Counted from the stretch's first letter, positions 22,031 through 33,978 are shown. The stretch is 64,000 bases of DNA from Petrosia ficiformis (GCA_947044365.1 OX345636.1:40032191-40096190), one strand, 5' to 3'. Notes: generated by a model not told the origin, from the letters alone. A program made the numbers and translations.

Positions 22031-22471
22031 GTGAGTTACAAACATTGTCATAACTTTAAAACAGAAAGGTTTTAGCAAACGCCTATTGTTGCTTTTGATC
22101 CTTGAATGATTTGAGGTCTGCTGGTAGTATTTTTCAAATTGTCAATGTTGGTAGGTTCGCTGGAATTTTACCGAGAGACAAAACGATTACAGTAACCATC
22201 CGCTCCGCCTACGCTGGCGAGGGTTAATAATCGCTAATGAATAAACAAAAAATTAATAATGACTCAATCACGTTGGTACTCTGTTTGAAAAGCAAGTACT
22301 CTAAAACAAATTAACATCCCTTCCAATATTGTCATTATCACATGATCACTCTGCTCTCACCTTGATTTTTGAATACTAAAACTCGATTACATGCATTTCA
22401 GTAAACCACTCGTGTGATTATTGTGATGCTTTTCAATACTTTGTAAATTTAGCTGGTATTGAATATTATGG

Positions 22472-22747
22472 ATGTCTCAACGAGACATCAAATGCTATTT
22501 CTCAATAGTTCCAGCCACCTCATCACAAACATCATCTAAAAGTCTATGCACAGACACACCCAATTGTAGCTTAGCAGCAATACATATCTTAGTCTCTGTT
22601 GAAATTTTAAAGTGGCAAATATCAAGGTCAGTCCACTGTAGGTATTACAGTATGAAACCTCGACAGAGAAAATGCATATTGTATTGGAATCACAGTACTG
22701 GAACGGAAGTAATTGACCGCAGCACAATTTTATTGCAAGAGGGATAG
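22472..22747 (+). CDS. Hypothetical 91-codon open frame with PIP-box-like start
   Basis: The frame starts MSQRDIKCYFSIVP. Q-R-D-I-K-C-Y-F fits the PCNA-interacting consensus Q-x-x-[ILM]-x-x-[FY]-[FY]. It is followed by a Ser/Thr-rich linker and a basic segment (MKPRQRK). No conserved domain recognised and no neighbouring exon in compatible phase was found, so chance is a real possibility. Confidence 0.2.
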   Translation: MSQRDIKCYFSIVPATSSQTSSKSLCTDTPNCSLAAIHILVSVEILKWQISRSVHCRYYSMKPRQRKCILYWNHSTGTEVIDRSTILLQEG

Positions 22748-23203
22748 GCTGCTCATTTGGGCAGCTAGTTTTATATTATTCACCACATATAGTTGAATAT
22801 AGCCCGTGTTGGAGGCAGTTATAGGCATATAACACCCACAAGACAGCTCTAGTGCTGTCGGAAACAAATCATGCTCGAGTAAAGTCACAACAGACAAATT
22901 AGTTCATATCTGGATTAAAAACTCTTTTGAAAGGTAGTATATAAGATGATGATTATTTCTACTGGTTTTTAGCGCAAAAGAAAAGGTAATGTCACTGTCA
23001 CAGACCAGCGAGATTGCTTTCATTAACTGCTAATTTATGGATCTTACTCTCTCCAAAACTTTTGAAGCTGTTCTCCGTATAAATTTGAAGTTATACGCCT
23101 TGTTATTACATGCGTGCTATAACCATTGTAATAACACTTGCAAATAATTCATATTAAATATTATTATTATATATACAAATTCCAGTGTAAAATGCTTGTG
23201 CAG

Positions 23204-23310
23204 ACCATGACACATGGCCAATGGAACAAAATCTACTAGATGAGAGCTGTCCTTTACTGAGAGAAGTACAAGAAATTCCAATAGATGCCATGATCTGTTA
23301 CAAGAAATAA
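23204..23310 (+). CDS. Possible terminal exon (35 codons), unidentified
   Basis: After a GTGCAG acceptor the phase-1 frame reads HDTWPMEQNLLDESCPLLRE and ends PIDAMICYKK-stop at 23310. Its amino-acid mix is unlike the Lys/Asn/Ile-rich random frames around it, which is the only reason for listing it. A competing acceptor at 23185 would give a different, shorter frame. Confidence 0.2.
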
Positions 23311-23990
23311 TATATATATATATATATAAACAAGTACACTTCTAACCATTAAACTCTCATTCCAAGCAAATATCAAAACAAGACAGCTTTACCCAACAAT
23401 TCTTGTAAAATGAACTGGTTATCAGTAAGCTATGTATACAAATTTAAGCACCAGTAATATGTCAGATTCATTCAAGTTGGGGAGGTTTTGTTTCCGACAA
23501 TGATATTTCAGTGAAGCTACACATGCAAAAAGACGATATATCTACCAAACAATGAGTAAAAATGTATTTGTTCTGAGTCTTCATAAAGACGATATACAAA
23601 GAAATGTGAGACATACATAACTGGTGAGATCATTGATCATGGATATTGTATTTTCTTAATTCTAACTTACTTCAACTAGGCATCAACAGTTTATCCCCAT
23701 ATAGAACGATAGAAATCATCCGCAAAAACGATAGAAACTCCCTAATTTTCCGTTCTTCACTGACTTCACAGTGGTCTTTTATTAATTAAGAAAAAAAGTC
23801 GCCATTGATGACGTCACACTGCAAAATACACGTCAGCTTCCATTCTTATATAATAAAGCCATGCATAGGATTAATTCACTCACACCATGTAGAAAAAAAG
23901 CAAGAATAATAAAAAAACAATAAAAAGGGTGGGATATAACACTACATATGTACAGCTCTTGTTATTTTGCTTTATAGTGGTGTACGTACT
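23311..23990. other. AT-rich stretch, no gene recognised
   Basis: Only short AT-rich frames; an (AT)n run at about 23311-23328. No repeat family identified. Confidence 0.35.
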
Positions 23991-23995
23991 TAAAG

Positions 23996-24085
23996 TAGAG
24001 TTATATGGAAGTGGTTTGTTTAATTTTGGATCTATGTTAGCCTCCCGACCTTGTTTACATGCTTTTCGGGGTTTGACGTCTGATG
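23996..24085. mobile_element. Fold-back MITE (family 1), partial copy 2
   Basis: Shares GTTATATGGAAGTGGTTTGT, then AATTTTGG.TC..TGTTAGCCTCC..ACCTTGTTTACATGCTTTT, with 6812-6890. Only the right half is recognisable. Confidence 0.55.
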
Positions 24086-24682
24086 CCATGAAACCCAACA
24101 ATCATGTATTACAGCATAGTTAGTATAGACTACGCTATTTATGATTACGTTTTTCGTGTTTTTTTTTCTATTCTTCATACTTTTAGTAGTTTCCACAAGC
24201 GTAGTCTTTTAATTAAGCGCAGCAGCCATTAATGAGCACTGAACGTCATAGTAGGAGTGGTCTTGAGAAGCAGTTCTATAAATTTAAGGAGCTGAATTGT
24301 TTTGCATGTTCTCTAGCGGGAAGGGGTGCTAATAAAGGAGAATACTACTACTGTGCAGCATAACAATTATTATACTGGGAAAGGAATCTTTGCAAAGCCG
24401 AATATATATATAACTTGGCTTCAAAAACTGTGAGTATATAAAATTATGTGGATTGCTATATATATATATAAATCAATTTACGTATAATTATATAGTTGTA
24501 TTGCAAGCTAATGCATGATTTTATCACTTGTATATCACATGCAATTTCTGTACACATGTGAGAAGTTTTATAACAATTATTATTGTAGATTTATGATTAT
24601 TACAGTATTAGTATATTACAACAATTCTTATTAAAGAATAATAAAACGTTTTCATTAAAAGTGATAGAAGATGTAGAGGTTG

Positions 24683-24868
24683 TAAAACCCAAAAAGTGTG
24701 CAAACAATGTCAGGGTGGGTAACAGAGGAGGTAAAGGGTCCTAAAAACCAAAAGACACAGTAGCTACACTAATGTAGGATTATATGGAAGTGCTTTGTTT
24801 AATTTTATTGACACAAAGCCTTTTACCTCCACTCTGACTTGCTTTTGCATACTTTTCGCATTTACCAT
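24683..24868. mobile_element. Fold-back MITE (family 1), copy 3
   Basis: The middle (ATTATATGGAAGTGCTTTGT..AATTTTATTG) matches copies 1 and 2. The ends (AAAACCCAAAAAGTGTGCAA.. left, ..TTGCATACTTTTCGCATTT right) are imperfect inverted repeats carrying GTCAGxGTGG and GGAGGTAAA in complementary order. Confidence 0.5.
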
Positions 24869-25249
24869 AATATTATACTTTGATCGCTTTTATTGGACAC
24901 GTCTTTTTATTCTTGATTCCAATATTTATTTTCCAAATGATTATTTGATATAATTATAACTATGGATAAAATTATCTGTAGCTATGCATTCAGGGATGAC
25001 AACAATGGTGAATTTTTACTTGTATGCGGGCACATCACTGCAGGTGCAGAGTAAAATATATGTTACTGCTAGTATGTACTACATCATTTCATTTTTTGCT
25101 GTCACTCCAAGAAGTTGGTTGCATGTATCGTATAATTTTCATTGCATGTATGCACTTCATATGACGCAAGGAATAATTATTGCAAAAGGCTTATGCAAAG
25201 CGTTATTATGATTTGCAGACATGAGATACCGGTAATAGAAAGAAAGGAA

Positions 25250-25345
25250 AACTGAAAAATTGGGAATTTGACTAGGAGTTAAACCTAGGACCTTCAAGCT
25301 GATATCTAGCCAGGCACTCTTACCATCAGAGTCATGCACCAGACC
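25250..25345 (-). mobile_element. tRNA-derived SINE, second family (probable)
   Basis: On the minus strand GGTCTGGTGCATGACTCTGA leads into an A-box-like TGACTCTGATGGTAAGAG (complement about 25317-25334), and 32 nt further a B-box-like GGTTTAACTCC (complement 25275-25285). The arrangement is that of a diverged tRNA gene. It is followed by TCAAATTCCCAATTTTTC and a TTTC-rich tail, as in short interspersed elements. It differs from the pair at 20 kb. Confidence 0.55.
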
Positions 25346-25399
25346 CCTTGATGCAAAGGAGTAGGATTGCACTAACCTCATGCAAAACTACTCAACTAT

Positions 25400-27470
25400 A
25401 GCTTCAAACCTCTTTGTATCAAAGGGTGCATTTATACGTTCCTCCTGTGTGCTCAAAGTAACTGTAGTAAAATTACTTTTGCATAATGATTATTTACTTA
25501 CTTATGATTGAACATAATTGAAGTCTGAAACATAAATGTGTTCATATTATTAGTAACTCTGAATGTGATCGAACTCAACAACAGTGTTACATAAAACCTT
25601 AAATGAATTAAAACATTTTTTCATATGATTATTGCATGTGCATGCAGTTGTCTGCAAGTCTGCATTAGTTCTAAATGCTTAATTGTATCCCAGGACATTA
25701 TGCTTTATTGAAACCCATTTGTTCCTTTGTTAGTTTTATAACCTTCTTTGTTAGTTTATAACCTCACTTTAATTTACTTTCTGTATATGACATCACCATG
25801 TATGTGCATGCAAAAAAGCTTGCTATATTATTACATACATGATAATAATTAGTATTGCAAGTGACATTTATCATCCCAAGTATCAGATCGTTAGTACTGC
25901 ATAATTACAATAATTTATAGAAATAAAACAATGAAAGAGAATTAATTTTAGGGCTAACAAAACGGAAAAAAAAAACAGAAACAAAAACAAAATTGGGGTA
26001 TACAGTGGAGTAGCGTTAAAACGAGCTATTACGAACTGTTAAATTATTTATTACATTATGACATCATATTAGCACCTCTTTGTCACTGATTATACTTAGT
26101 GCTATATACAACTTCAAACACTCGTCTTGCTGCTTTGCTGCAGCTAACGAAACATGTTTTTGATATCTACGGCTTTCTTAGATGGTCTCCTGTCTAACTA
26201 AGAGTTAAACGTCACTGCTGTTTGAAATGCAGATGTTATGCAGGCTAGTAAAGAAGTGGGCGTTGACTACTACACATTCATGCGCTCGCCTTGATCTCTT
26301 CCTGCTAATAACGAAGGATGAACTTGACATCAATGGCTTTCTTAACAACTCTTTTTTCCAGAAAAGTAGCGTAGAATCTGGAGTGTTACAAAATAGAGGT
26401 CATTTTAATTATATACGCGAAAAGACACAAAAATAACGGAATTTTCGTGCTAAAAAGAATTGGAAAATGGCAGGACTAGATGTAAGTGTTCGTTTAAGTA
26501 TTAACTGTATACAGTTTCTTTGTGCATGGCTTTTACTCTAGCTACACTTACGATTATTCAACAGACTTCTGATTTAAAATATCAACAACGTATCATGTTG
26601 CATATAATAATTATTATACATTATTCTTTAACTACTGTTTTCATCACAGGCTATAGTATATATATATGTGCTGAATGAATGGGTATTTTCATGAATTACA
26701 TTTTTATGAATTGATATTTAACTATTGCTATCTATATCGCTGAAAAAACAAAATTGTGTGGTAATTACAGCTGAATGGAATTCAAAATTTCATTATGGAA
26801 GTGCATAAATACTTTGTACCAATATTGAATTAAAGAAAATTAAGTTTATATGTGGTTGCATGTTTTCAAGCCATAGTGTGATTGGCTGTTTTGAACTTTT
26901 AGAAAAAATGAACTTGTGCAGCTTCAAATCCTTGCAACTGTAATAACCAAGATAATTAGCACATTCATGAGTGACAACTTTTTAAAACGCTTTTTACAAT
27001 TTTTTGACTAAAAAAACTCTATTTACAGAAGAATTTCTTGGTTACTTTTGATAGTCTTACTGACCTCTAAACACAGAACTGATCTTGTCTTCTAGCACTC
27101 TTCGTTTCACAGCAATTCCATGCTGTTTCTTTCAGGTAGAGGTAACTTATTTGATGAATCTATGATATCTACAGACAGGAAACTTGTTCTACTCTCATAA
27201 CATACCTAAGTTAGTCAGTCTACACAGCAATGGTCTTCATTTTAATATACAGGTTCTAAGATTTCTGAAAGACCATACCCATCCACTACAGCTGCAGTCT
27301 TACGAATAGGTGATAGTGGGTGTGGTCTCATGGTGAAGTCTTGGTTCATTTGCCAAACCCCAGCCCAAACTAGCACACTTTGGTGTGCATATACTTCCCC
27401 AAAGGTTAACTTTCTTAATCAATGAAAGTGCTAATAAGTATATAATTTTAAGTTAAATGTTTACAAGTGT
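25400..27470. other. Intergenic, no gene recognised
   Basis: Two loosely similar stretches near 26130-26190 and 26295-26350 (AACGAAACATGTTTTTGATA.. and AACGAAGGATGAACTTGACA..) may be a diverged duplication. ATGGCAGGACTAGAT|GTAAGT at 26467 has an excellent donor but only five codons, so it is noted and not called. An oligo-A/purine tract lies at about 25960-25995. Confidence 0.35.
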
Positions 27471-27479
27471 TTTGATGAC

Positions 27480-28330
27480 AAGGTTGCTAGATCTTGTCTC
27501 AGACTCCTGGCGTATCTGGCATATGCAGATGACTGCCATTGACCAAGCATTTGAATGATTGACTCTGCCACAATGCGAACACTGTGACCAGCATAATTTG
27601 ATACGTCCAAGCCCATTTGTGACAATGCTTCTCAGATTTCTATCACTAATCTTCTCCTAGTCAGAGGTGACCATCCTGATAAAGGAGTAAAGGGCCCTCC
27701 TCCCTGGAACAGACAGCCAAGTAGACTGCCAACGATTTCACTGGACATACTATGTCATAGGTTATGCTGAGCTAAAGAGTGACCCCTGACTGAAACGGAA
27801 TCAGTCCTTCTCTAACAGATTTGCACTGACACGAGTGTTAGGTGTTGAGGTGGAGTCTAACGCTATGTCTGACAGTAACAGTGGAACTGAGTTAATTGCT
27901 GACGAGCCTGACACTGACTGGACTGTGAATTCGCCAGAGCAGAAACCCAAAAAAACCCAAAGAAGCCTAGACAGCAAGCTGCCCACAGCATTTAGTGGTC
28001 TGAGTTCTGATCTGTTGACCACAATGCATGGAAACCACACAAGATAGTGGGGGTGATTGGCAGTCGAGGCCTCATAGGAACTGTTTGGGGGCATGGCCAA
28101 TCCCCTTCAGGCATATTCTAACCTGGGGAATGTCCCGGGACCAAAAGGGTTTTGGAAGTATGCACTCATCTGCAGGTGGCAGATAGTGGTCAAATAGGAT
28201 TATATTTAACAGAGATGTCCAGGCTTGGGATGTCCAGTCCAGCTTGGAGACTAGCAACAGATCCACCAGGACAGTTGGGGTGACTTGGGGCATGCTGAAA
28301 AAACATCGTAGGAGATGCATGTCAACAGGG
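27480..28330 (-). pseudogene. DIRS-type tyrosine recombinase, broken
   Basis: The C-terminal end (27480-27600) reads YAGHSVRIVAESIIQMLGQW then QSSAYARYARSLRQDLA. HSVR corresponds to the conserved H-x-x-R, and the tyrosine-bearing SAYxxY block follows a GxWxS motif. Upstream, a frame at 28072-28362 (RHPVDMHLLRCFFSMPQVT..) is probably the N-terminal half. Frameshifts separate the pieces. Confidence 0.6.
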
Positions 28331-28363
28331 TGACGTGATGTACCAGACTTTAGGCAAGACACT

Positions 28364-28560
28364 CTATATTGTCACAGTTAAACTGAATTGACTGGCCCGA
28401 CCAATAGGATCCCCATATATAGCATGCCTGCTAAAACTATTGACACTAGTTATTTTGCTGTGATATGTACATTGGCCTGCCCAAGCTAACTGGAACCATT
28501 GACTGCCTGAGAATGCCCCACAACCCCAGTTACCTGAGGTATTAGATGTCACTGTCCTTG
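28364..28560 (-). pseudogene. DIRS-type RNase H domain, broken
   Basis: Reads VTSNTSGNWGCGAFSGSQWF then QLAW. The family motif is [TS]DASG.WGCGA..G..WF; the first catalytic aspartate is Asn here (AAT), so activity would be lost even without the frameshifts. Confidence 0.6.
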
Positions 28561-28959
28561 AAGGTACTAGAAGCCTTAGTATAAATATGCCATTCCATTG
28601 GACAAAGAATGTATATCACCATAACAGGTCTGAATGAAACCACCTTTTCAGAAAAGATCTGGACTTGCCGCCTGTGACAGACAGTCGATCATGCGACGGA
28701 GTAATATCAGACCTGGGCATACCACCATTGCTGCATGGTTAAAGTGACCCAAGAGGGATTGGAGTTGGTGTCTTTTGCACAAACGGCATCCCACCCATCC
28801 TCCTATGACTGACTGTAACCTGAGTCACCTGACCAGTTTGTTTTGCAGTAATCTTAATTGCTGACGATATCAATCTTGATCCCTAGGAAGACCAATGTAG
28901 TTGATGGACTTTGTACATTCTCCATTGCCACTGGAACACCCAGAAATTTACAAAACTCC

Positions 28960-29430
28960 TAAGTTGTTGACATGGCCTGCACAGAAACTGGGGTTCCTGG
29001 TGGACCCAAAAGGAGGTAGTCATCCAGGTAATGTAGCTGGTACTGAATACCTCTCCTCTGCATTCCTTTTGCCAATTCATCGGCTACTGCTGAGAAGAGT
29101 TTGTGTGCTGATCGAAGGCCAAATGGGAGTGTGCTGTCCAAGTATGTCTGCATCTCCCCATTAGATTGCAAGGAGGTACCAGTCTTCCCTATGCACTGGG
29201 ACAACGATGTAATTATACTTGAGGTCCACTTTAGCTACCTATGTTCCCTGACCCAATGCCCTCACCATCTGTACTGTGTCTTTCAATCGAGTATACTGGA
29301 TTGACGTGAAATCCTAGGCAATTCCGTCATTGGTGCTGTGGCACTCCAGGAAAGACAGGTCCACAATCAGTCTCCATTGTCCTGGTTGGGACTTGGGAAC
29401 TAAGCCAATGGGGCTCACATGGCATAGTGG
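28960..29430 (-). pseudogene. DIRS-type reverse transcriptase, broken
   Basis: Upstream block (29313-29425) HVSPIGLVPKSQPGQWRLIV then DLS is RT motif 1/2. The block at 28960-29160 has LPFGLRSAHKLFSAVADELA and HYLDDYLLLGPPGTP with the YLDD catalytic pair. The PFGLRSA.K.F and LDD.LLLGPPG wording is typical of DIRS RTs. A frameshift lies between the blocks. Confidence 0.7.
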
Positions 29431-30064
29431 TACCAAGGACTGGTAGAATGATCCAATCAGGTGCCCAGCTTGATATTCCTGCTATATGTGAGTTTCGACC
29501 ACTGCTGGTCTTTGGTTCACAGAACAGTGACTTCGCCTTGCTGACGATAGTCTAAGCTATGAACAATCCATTACTACTGTAAACCCCTTAGTTATCCCCA
29601 GCAACAGGAATGACACATATCTTCTGTCGAATGACTCTTCAGGTATGGTGGAAAGCTGCACACCACTGGTGTAACAAAGATGATGGTGGAAGGGTGACCT
29701 GTCCTAACCTCTTCAGGTCTGCTATATATTATAAGATTCCTAGAGGAAGTTGCATGCCAGTGATAGCTGACTTATTTAAAGAGAATTGACTAACATCACT
29801 ACTGCAGGCCCTGCTATTGACAAATTGACAACAATGCTGACCCCCTTTTATTGAAGTGCTTACTATATTTTCAATTCAGTTGTAGTGTGTATGTGTACAC
29901 AACATGCTCCAGGCAACCCAACAGCTACAGGGTTTCTGACACCAGCAAGCTTAAGCAAGACAACCTAGTATACAGGCAAAATATATATGACATAACAGTA
30001 CCCAAGGCAGGGCAGCATATCAATATGACAGTATAACATGAACCAAACCAAATAAAAATATTAA

Positions 30065-30662
30065 CCCTTACAGCACTGAGCTTGTTTTTCAAATTTCTTC
30101 CCATTTCCAACACTGGCGACTCTATTGCATATGTTTTGGCCACCGTTCACTTTCTCTACCCCAAACTTGGCTCCTTTTCCGACATGGAGTACTACTTCTA
30201 CCAACTTGCTTACTGGGACTCGAAAGTCCCCAAGCGCTTTGTAGGATTAAATCAAATGCAGTGCTCTCCCTCTTTTGAATGGAACTGGGGCAAACAAAAT
30301 GACCCCACTGCATGTTGGTACCAGCTACACCCAAGATTTCAGGTTTTACAGCAAGGGAAATACCTCAGGTACCCACCAGAGCGCGTGGGCGGGGTCACTG
30401 AAACCACAATTTGCGTGGTCAGCGAGGGGGCTGTGCCCCCTTCGAACACCCATTAATGGGGGAACACAGCCCTTTCAAATTTCCCCCGTAGTCGTTATTT
30501 ACTCCAAAGGGAGGCCAAATAACAAGCAACTATTTTAGCCATTTTCATGGCCTTGTGCCTGACACCAATTACAAGCATTTAGAGGGTTCGTAATGCTAGG
30601 AATACACTCCGAACCACGTAAGGGTGAAACGTCACATATGTGTGACATCAGTCTTCTAAGGG
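30065..30662 (+). mobile_element. piggyBac-like non-autonomous element, copy A
   Basis: Flanked on both sides by TTAA (30061-30064 and 30663-30666) with ends CCCTTACAGCACTGA and (complement) CCCTTAGAAGACTGA, 12 of 15 identical. TTAA targets plus CCCT termini are the piggyBac signature. The 598-bp body has no transposase. It contains a frame of about 124 codons (listed separately), a GGGGGCTGTGCCCCC hairpin and a GTCACATATGTGTGAC palindrome near the right end. A second copy lies inverted at 37245-37792. Confidence 0.72.
30082..30456 (+). CDS. Open frame within piggyBac-like element (124 codons), unknown
   Basis: Reads MFFKFLPISNTG... then VLATVHFLYPKLGSF, MEYYFYQLAYWDSKVPKR, VGLNQMQCSPSFEWNWGKQN and LHPRFQVLQQGKYLRYPP. 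The same frame is open in the diverged inverted copy (37494-37780), with substitutions but no stops over about 95 codons. Rich in aromatic residues (W, Y, F). I recognise no family. Most differences between copies change amino acids, so this may be an old captured exon or chance. Confidence 0.3.
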   Translation: MFFKFLPISNTGDSIAYVLATVHFLYPKLGSFSDMEYYFYQLAYWDSKVPKRFVGLNQMQCSPSFEWNWGKQNDPTACWYQLHPRFQVLQQGKYLRYPPERVGGVTETTICVVSEGAVPPSNTH

Positions 30663-30666
30663 TTAA

Positions 30667-31200
30667 TGGATAGGAAGTGAAATAATGAATATGGAAAGAA
30701 ATGTATTCTAACCACACCCCTCTGGTCTGACCCAACCCACTGACGTCATTTCATGGCTATGAATATCATTAAATTTCATCCATGATTCTAATGGTTGATT
30801 TTGAGCATTTGACAGGATATAGAACACAACCACATGGTAATAACCACGCCCACACCCATTACCCCGTGCACGACCTGTTGTTGCCGCTTAATGACTATGA
30901 ATATCATTAACTTTGAGGAGGTATGCGAAATATATAATTCTTTAATTACAGTCAAAAAAGCCACACCCACCAGCATGATAGCACTCTCACGTTGCCCGTA
31001 CACACTTTTTTGCCTTTACACAACCATATACCATCATTCTAATGCCAAAAAATTTTGAAAATAAAACATACTTTAAAGCACATGCAGAGAAAAGACGATT
31101 ATATGACTTTATGGCAGCATCAAATGCAGACAGGATAATTATATGACTATATGACATAACACAACCAACTGAAAACATAACAAAGAACTGTGACTCCAGT
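30667..31200. other. Intergenic, no gene recognised
   Basis: Contains a duplicated TATGAATATCATTAA motif (about 30760 and 30898) and CCACGCCCACACCC. Nothing coding seen. Confidence 0.35.
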
Positions 31201-31327
31201 CCCTAGCTACCTTCACTGATCTGAGATGCATCTCCACTAGGTCCTCTGCTTTGTTGACATGGTCGGAGATATTCAGAGTCCTCTCAAGGGCACATGCCGA
31301 CATTCAGGGCATATGCCCTTGCCATCC

Positions 31328-32165
31328 CTATATGATAACTAATGCGTTTCTATCAATCTGGGAGTAATTTCTCTCGGCTTTATTTAGCATTCTTGAGGTA
31401 ATTGCTGTTAATCGTTCTGTTCCATTTAGCATATTATGTGATAGTACTCCTCCAATCCCTACTGATGATGATTCACAAACCAGATTCACTGGTAATTTAG
31501 GATTGTAATGCCTAGGACTTTGAGAGCTCCTTTTAATCGTCAAAAAGGATCATCCTTTTTACCCTATTTCCACGGTAGTTTTTTTTTGTAGAAGATTAAT
31601 TAAGGGTGCAGCTACTGTAGAGGTAGTTGAAATAAACATACTGTTGTGACTGATCAACCCCAAAAATGTTTTACATTTCTAGGATTTTGGGCCTTGGTGA
31701 TGGCAATAATTAACCTTCTCTTCAATTGCATGGATAACTTCTGTGTCATTTATGTGTCCAAGGTAATCCACCAACATTTAAAGAAATTGCACTTGCTGAA
31801 CCCTCCTCTAAGTCTGTGTTTCTGCAATCGAGTTAAGACTTACTCCAGATTTTGTAGATTTCCGTCATCTGTTTTTCAACTGATCAGTATGTCATCTAAA
31901 TATCAGACAACATAATTTAATCCATGTAGGATTTTATTCATGATTCCTTAGAAAATGGCTGGGCTGCTATTTACTAGTCTATGCCATCTGTACTTTATGC
32001 ATATTAATATTTTCGTGTTCTGAGACTCATCATCTATAGTCATTTGATTATAAGTTTGTGACAGCTCCAACTTTGTAAATTTCTTTCCACCATTCACAGC
32101 TGGGAAACATTCTTCCACTCGTGCAATTGGGTGTTGCTGTACCAACAGACATGGCTTTAGCATGA
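31328..32165 (-). pseudogene. Ty3/gypsy reverse transcriptase and RNase H, broken
   Basis: RT begins HPIARVEECFPAVNGGKKFT then KLELSQTYNQMTIDDESQ (32130-32025). Near 31885-31915 the catalytic stretch reads Y-L-D-D-I-L-I-S with stop codons both two residues before and just after. KTDDGNLQNLE-stop-VLTRLQ follows. RNase H (31543-31328) keeps NPKLPVNLVCESSSVGIGGV and LNKAERNYSQIDRNAL, with E in place of the usual D at VCD. Confidence 0.75.
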
Positions 32166-32636
32166 CCTTATAGTCACCGCAAATTCTAACACTCCTGTTT
32201 TACTTCATGACTGACGATTGCCGTTGCCATTGGCTATTTTTTTACTTTCTCCAGATTACGTTCAGCTTCTTCCACCTTGAACTTTAAAGGGCATCAAGCC
32301 ATATGGAACAGATCTTGGTTTATAAATTTCAGGTCAGGTTTAGTCTCCAAAATGTGCTGTACATTTTTTAGCTTCCTCAGACCATGTAGAAAAACAGACT
32401 TAGTGTACTTCTCTATGATCCTTTTGAATTCCGCAGGCTTGTTCCTTTGTTATTATTACCATTCACAATTGAGTCATTAGTTAATCTATTCATCCATTGA
32501 CTTCCAAAAAAGGCAGTGATCCAGTCTCTGCCAAACGAGAGCCATTTCCATTCCACTTTTACTTTCGCTTCACCAGCGAAATTTAGTAGCTATCCATTAG
32601 CTGACTTCAGCTCTTAACTTCTGCAAACTTTTGCTA

Positions 32637-32670
32637 GGTATCCAGTCTTACCACATGTATAGCACTTAGC
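32637..32670 (-). pseudogene. Gag zinc-knuckle fragment
   Basis: Minus-strand AKCYTCGKTGYL matches the first part of the CCHC knuckle (C-x2-C-x3-G-[HY]); the following residues are lost in frame breaks. Confidence 0.5.
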
Positions 32671-33978
32671 ATCTGTGTGTAGGGTGTTCATTATTCTCAC
32701 AATGGTAGGACAACATTGGTCCACTCATTTTAGTATCAGTTGGTTGATCCACTTGATTCCTTCTCTCAAGCTGACTGTGCAAAGCATGGACATTGTTTGT
32801 AATAAATAGATAGTCATCAAGTCTTTATCTGCTGCTTAGCCACTGCATTTTCTATAGCTTTTGTGAAGTTAGGTCTCTTCTTAGGACTATATAGTCTTCT
32901 TTGAATTGACTAGCTAACCCACTTAGTTGCAGTATTCTGGTACAAATTCGTCAGATTGTTGCTAAGCTTTTCACTATAGAGCTTGGAAAGATTTAGTATT
33001 TGGCCTTTCAGGAGAGCAAAAGTCTTTCAGCAAGTCATACATCTGACTGCCCACTCAGTAGAATACTAACTTTCTGATGATCTTCTGTGATCCCATTTGC
33101 AATGAAATATTCTGCATACGATGTCCACTGAGAAGAACTAGAATTGAATAGACTAAGACCACCCATAACACTCATTGCCATTGCAGTGTTTGTGACACTA
33201 ACTAAGTTTATCTAATACACATATAGTTTGTAATTCTGTAACACTCTCTTTAGAATAAAAAATCAAGCAAGTATTTCTACAAACCAGAACCTTCTAGAAC
33301 ACTTGACAATAAATGTTATTATAAATTAACACTTAAAATTAAATAATGTGCTCAATCTAGAATGTTTTATTTTAATTCAGTAGATTCCACAGCAACAGCT
33401 AGCAAACTCAAAGTATTTGATGTCAATTCTACATTCCTCTTATTGCACAAATGTGTCGTTTATGGTAGATGAGACATCTGCTCCTTGATCTGTCTGGTGA
33501 TTGAAGATATTCACTAATAAGATCAAAGAGTTTGTGTTTTACACAACTAAGGCCACTAGAATTAAAAAAATCTGAAGTTGGGGAAACAAGCCTCTAGCAT
33601 TAGCAACGGCTTTATCCTTCAGAATAAGCCTCTAGCACCAGCAACAGCTTCAGTTCATGCATATATCTCTTTTGGTCTTGGCAACGGATACTGGTTAATG
33701 TTGAGATTATTACTTTGAAATTGCCACACACACATAAAAATCCATCCAGGAACAATAGGAACAATAGGTACAACCCATTCAGAGACTTCATTCTTCTCTT
33801 TGCATGTAGATCATTCACCTTAGATATCATTCATTGTATGTCTTAAGTTCTGTCATTCATGACATTTGACTACTTCGAAACGACATGAAAATGGTGGATG
33901 TCCTACACATTGACTTTTAGCCTGCTGTTTCCATTCCCTGAAGTGTTAAATCTGGCTAAGATAACAGTCTTCTCTGCA

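Larger units (their letters stand above)
27480..29520 (-). mobile_element. Decayed DIRS-like (tyrosine recombinase) retrotransposon
   Basis: Minus-strand order RT, RNase H, tyrosine recombinase matches DIRS-type elements, which integrate by recombinase rather than DDE integrase. Individual blocks are listed separately. Many frameshifts and stops make the copy inactive. Gag and the terminal repeats characteristic of the group were not recognised. Confidence 0.72.

Noticed and set aside
22975..23238. Microexon (22975-22987) linking 21966-22030 to a short terminal exon at 23185
   Set aside because: Phases can be made to fit, but it rests on a 13-nt exon and yields an unrecognisable peptide of about 43 residues.
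26467..26481. Five-codon first exon ATGGCAGGACTAGAT before a perfect GTAAGT donor
   Set aside because: Too short to support, and no partner exon identified downstream.
27801..28100. Frames of 99 codons (minus) and 70 codons (plus) near 27.8-28.1 kb
   Set aside because: Within the decayed DIRS element; the plus-strand frame is antisense to it. Neither shows independent family features.
31646..32480. Plus-strand frames of 89 and 67 codons
   Set aside because: Antisense to the minus-strand Ty3/gypsy RT; the reverse strand has recognisable RT motifs.
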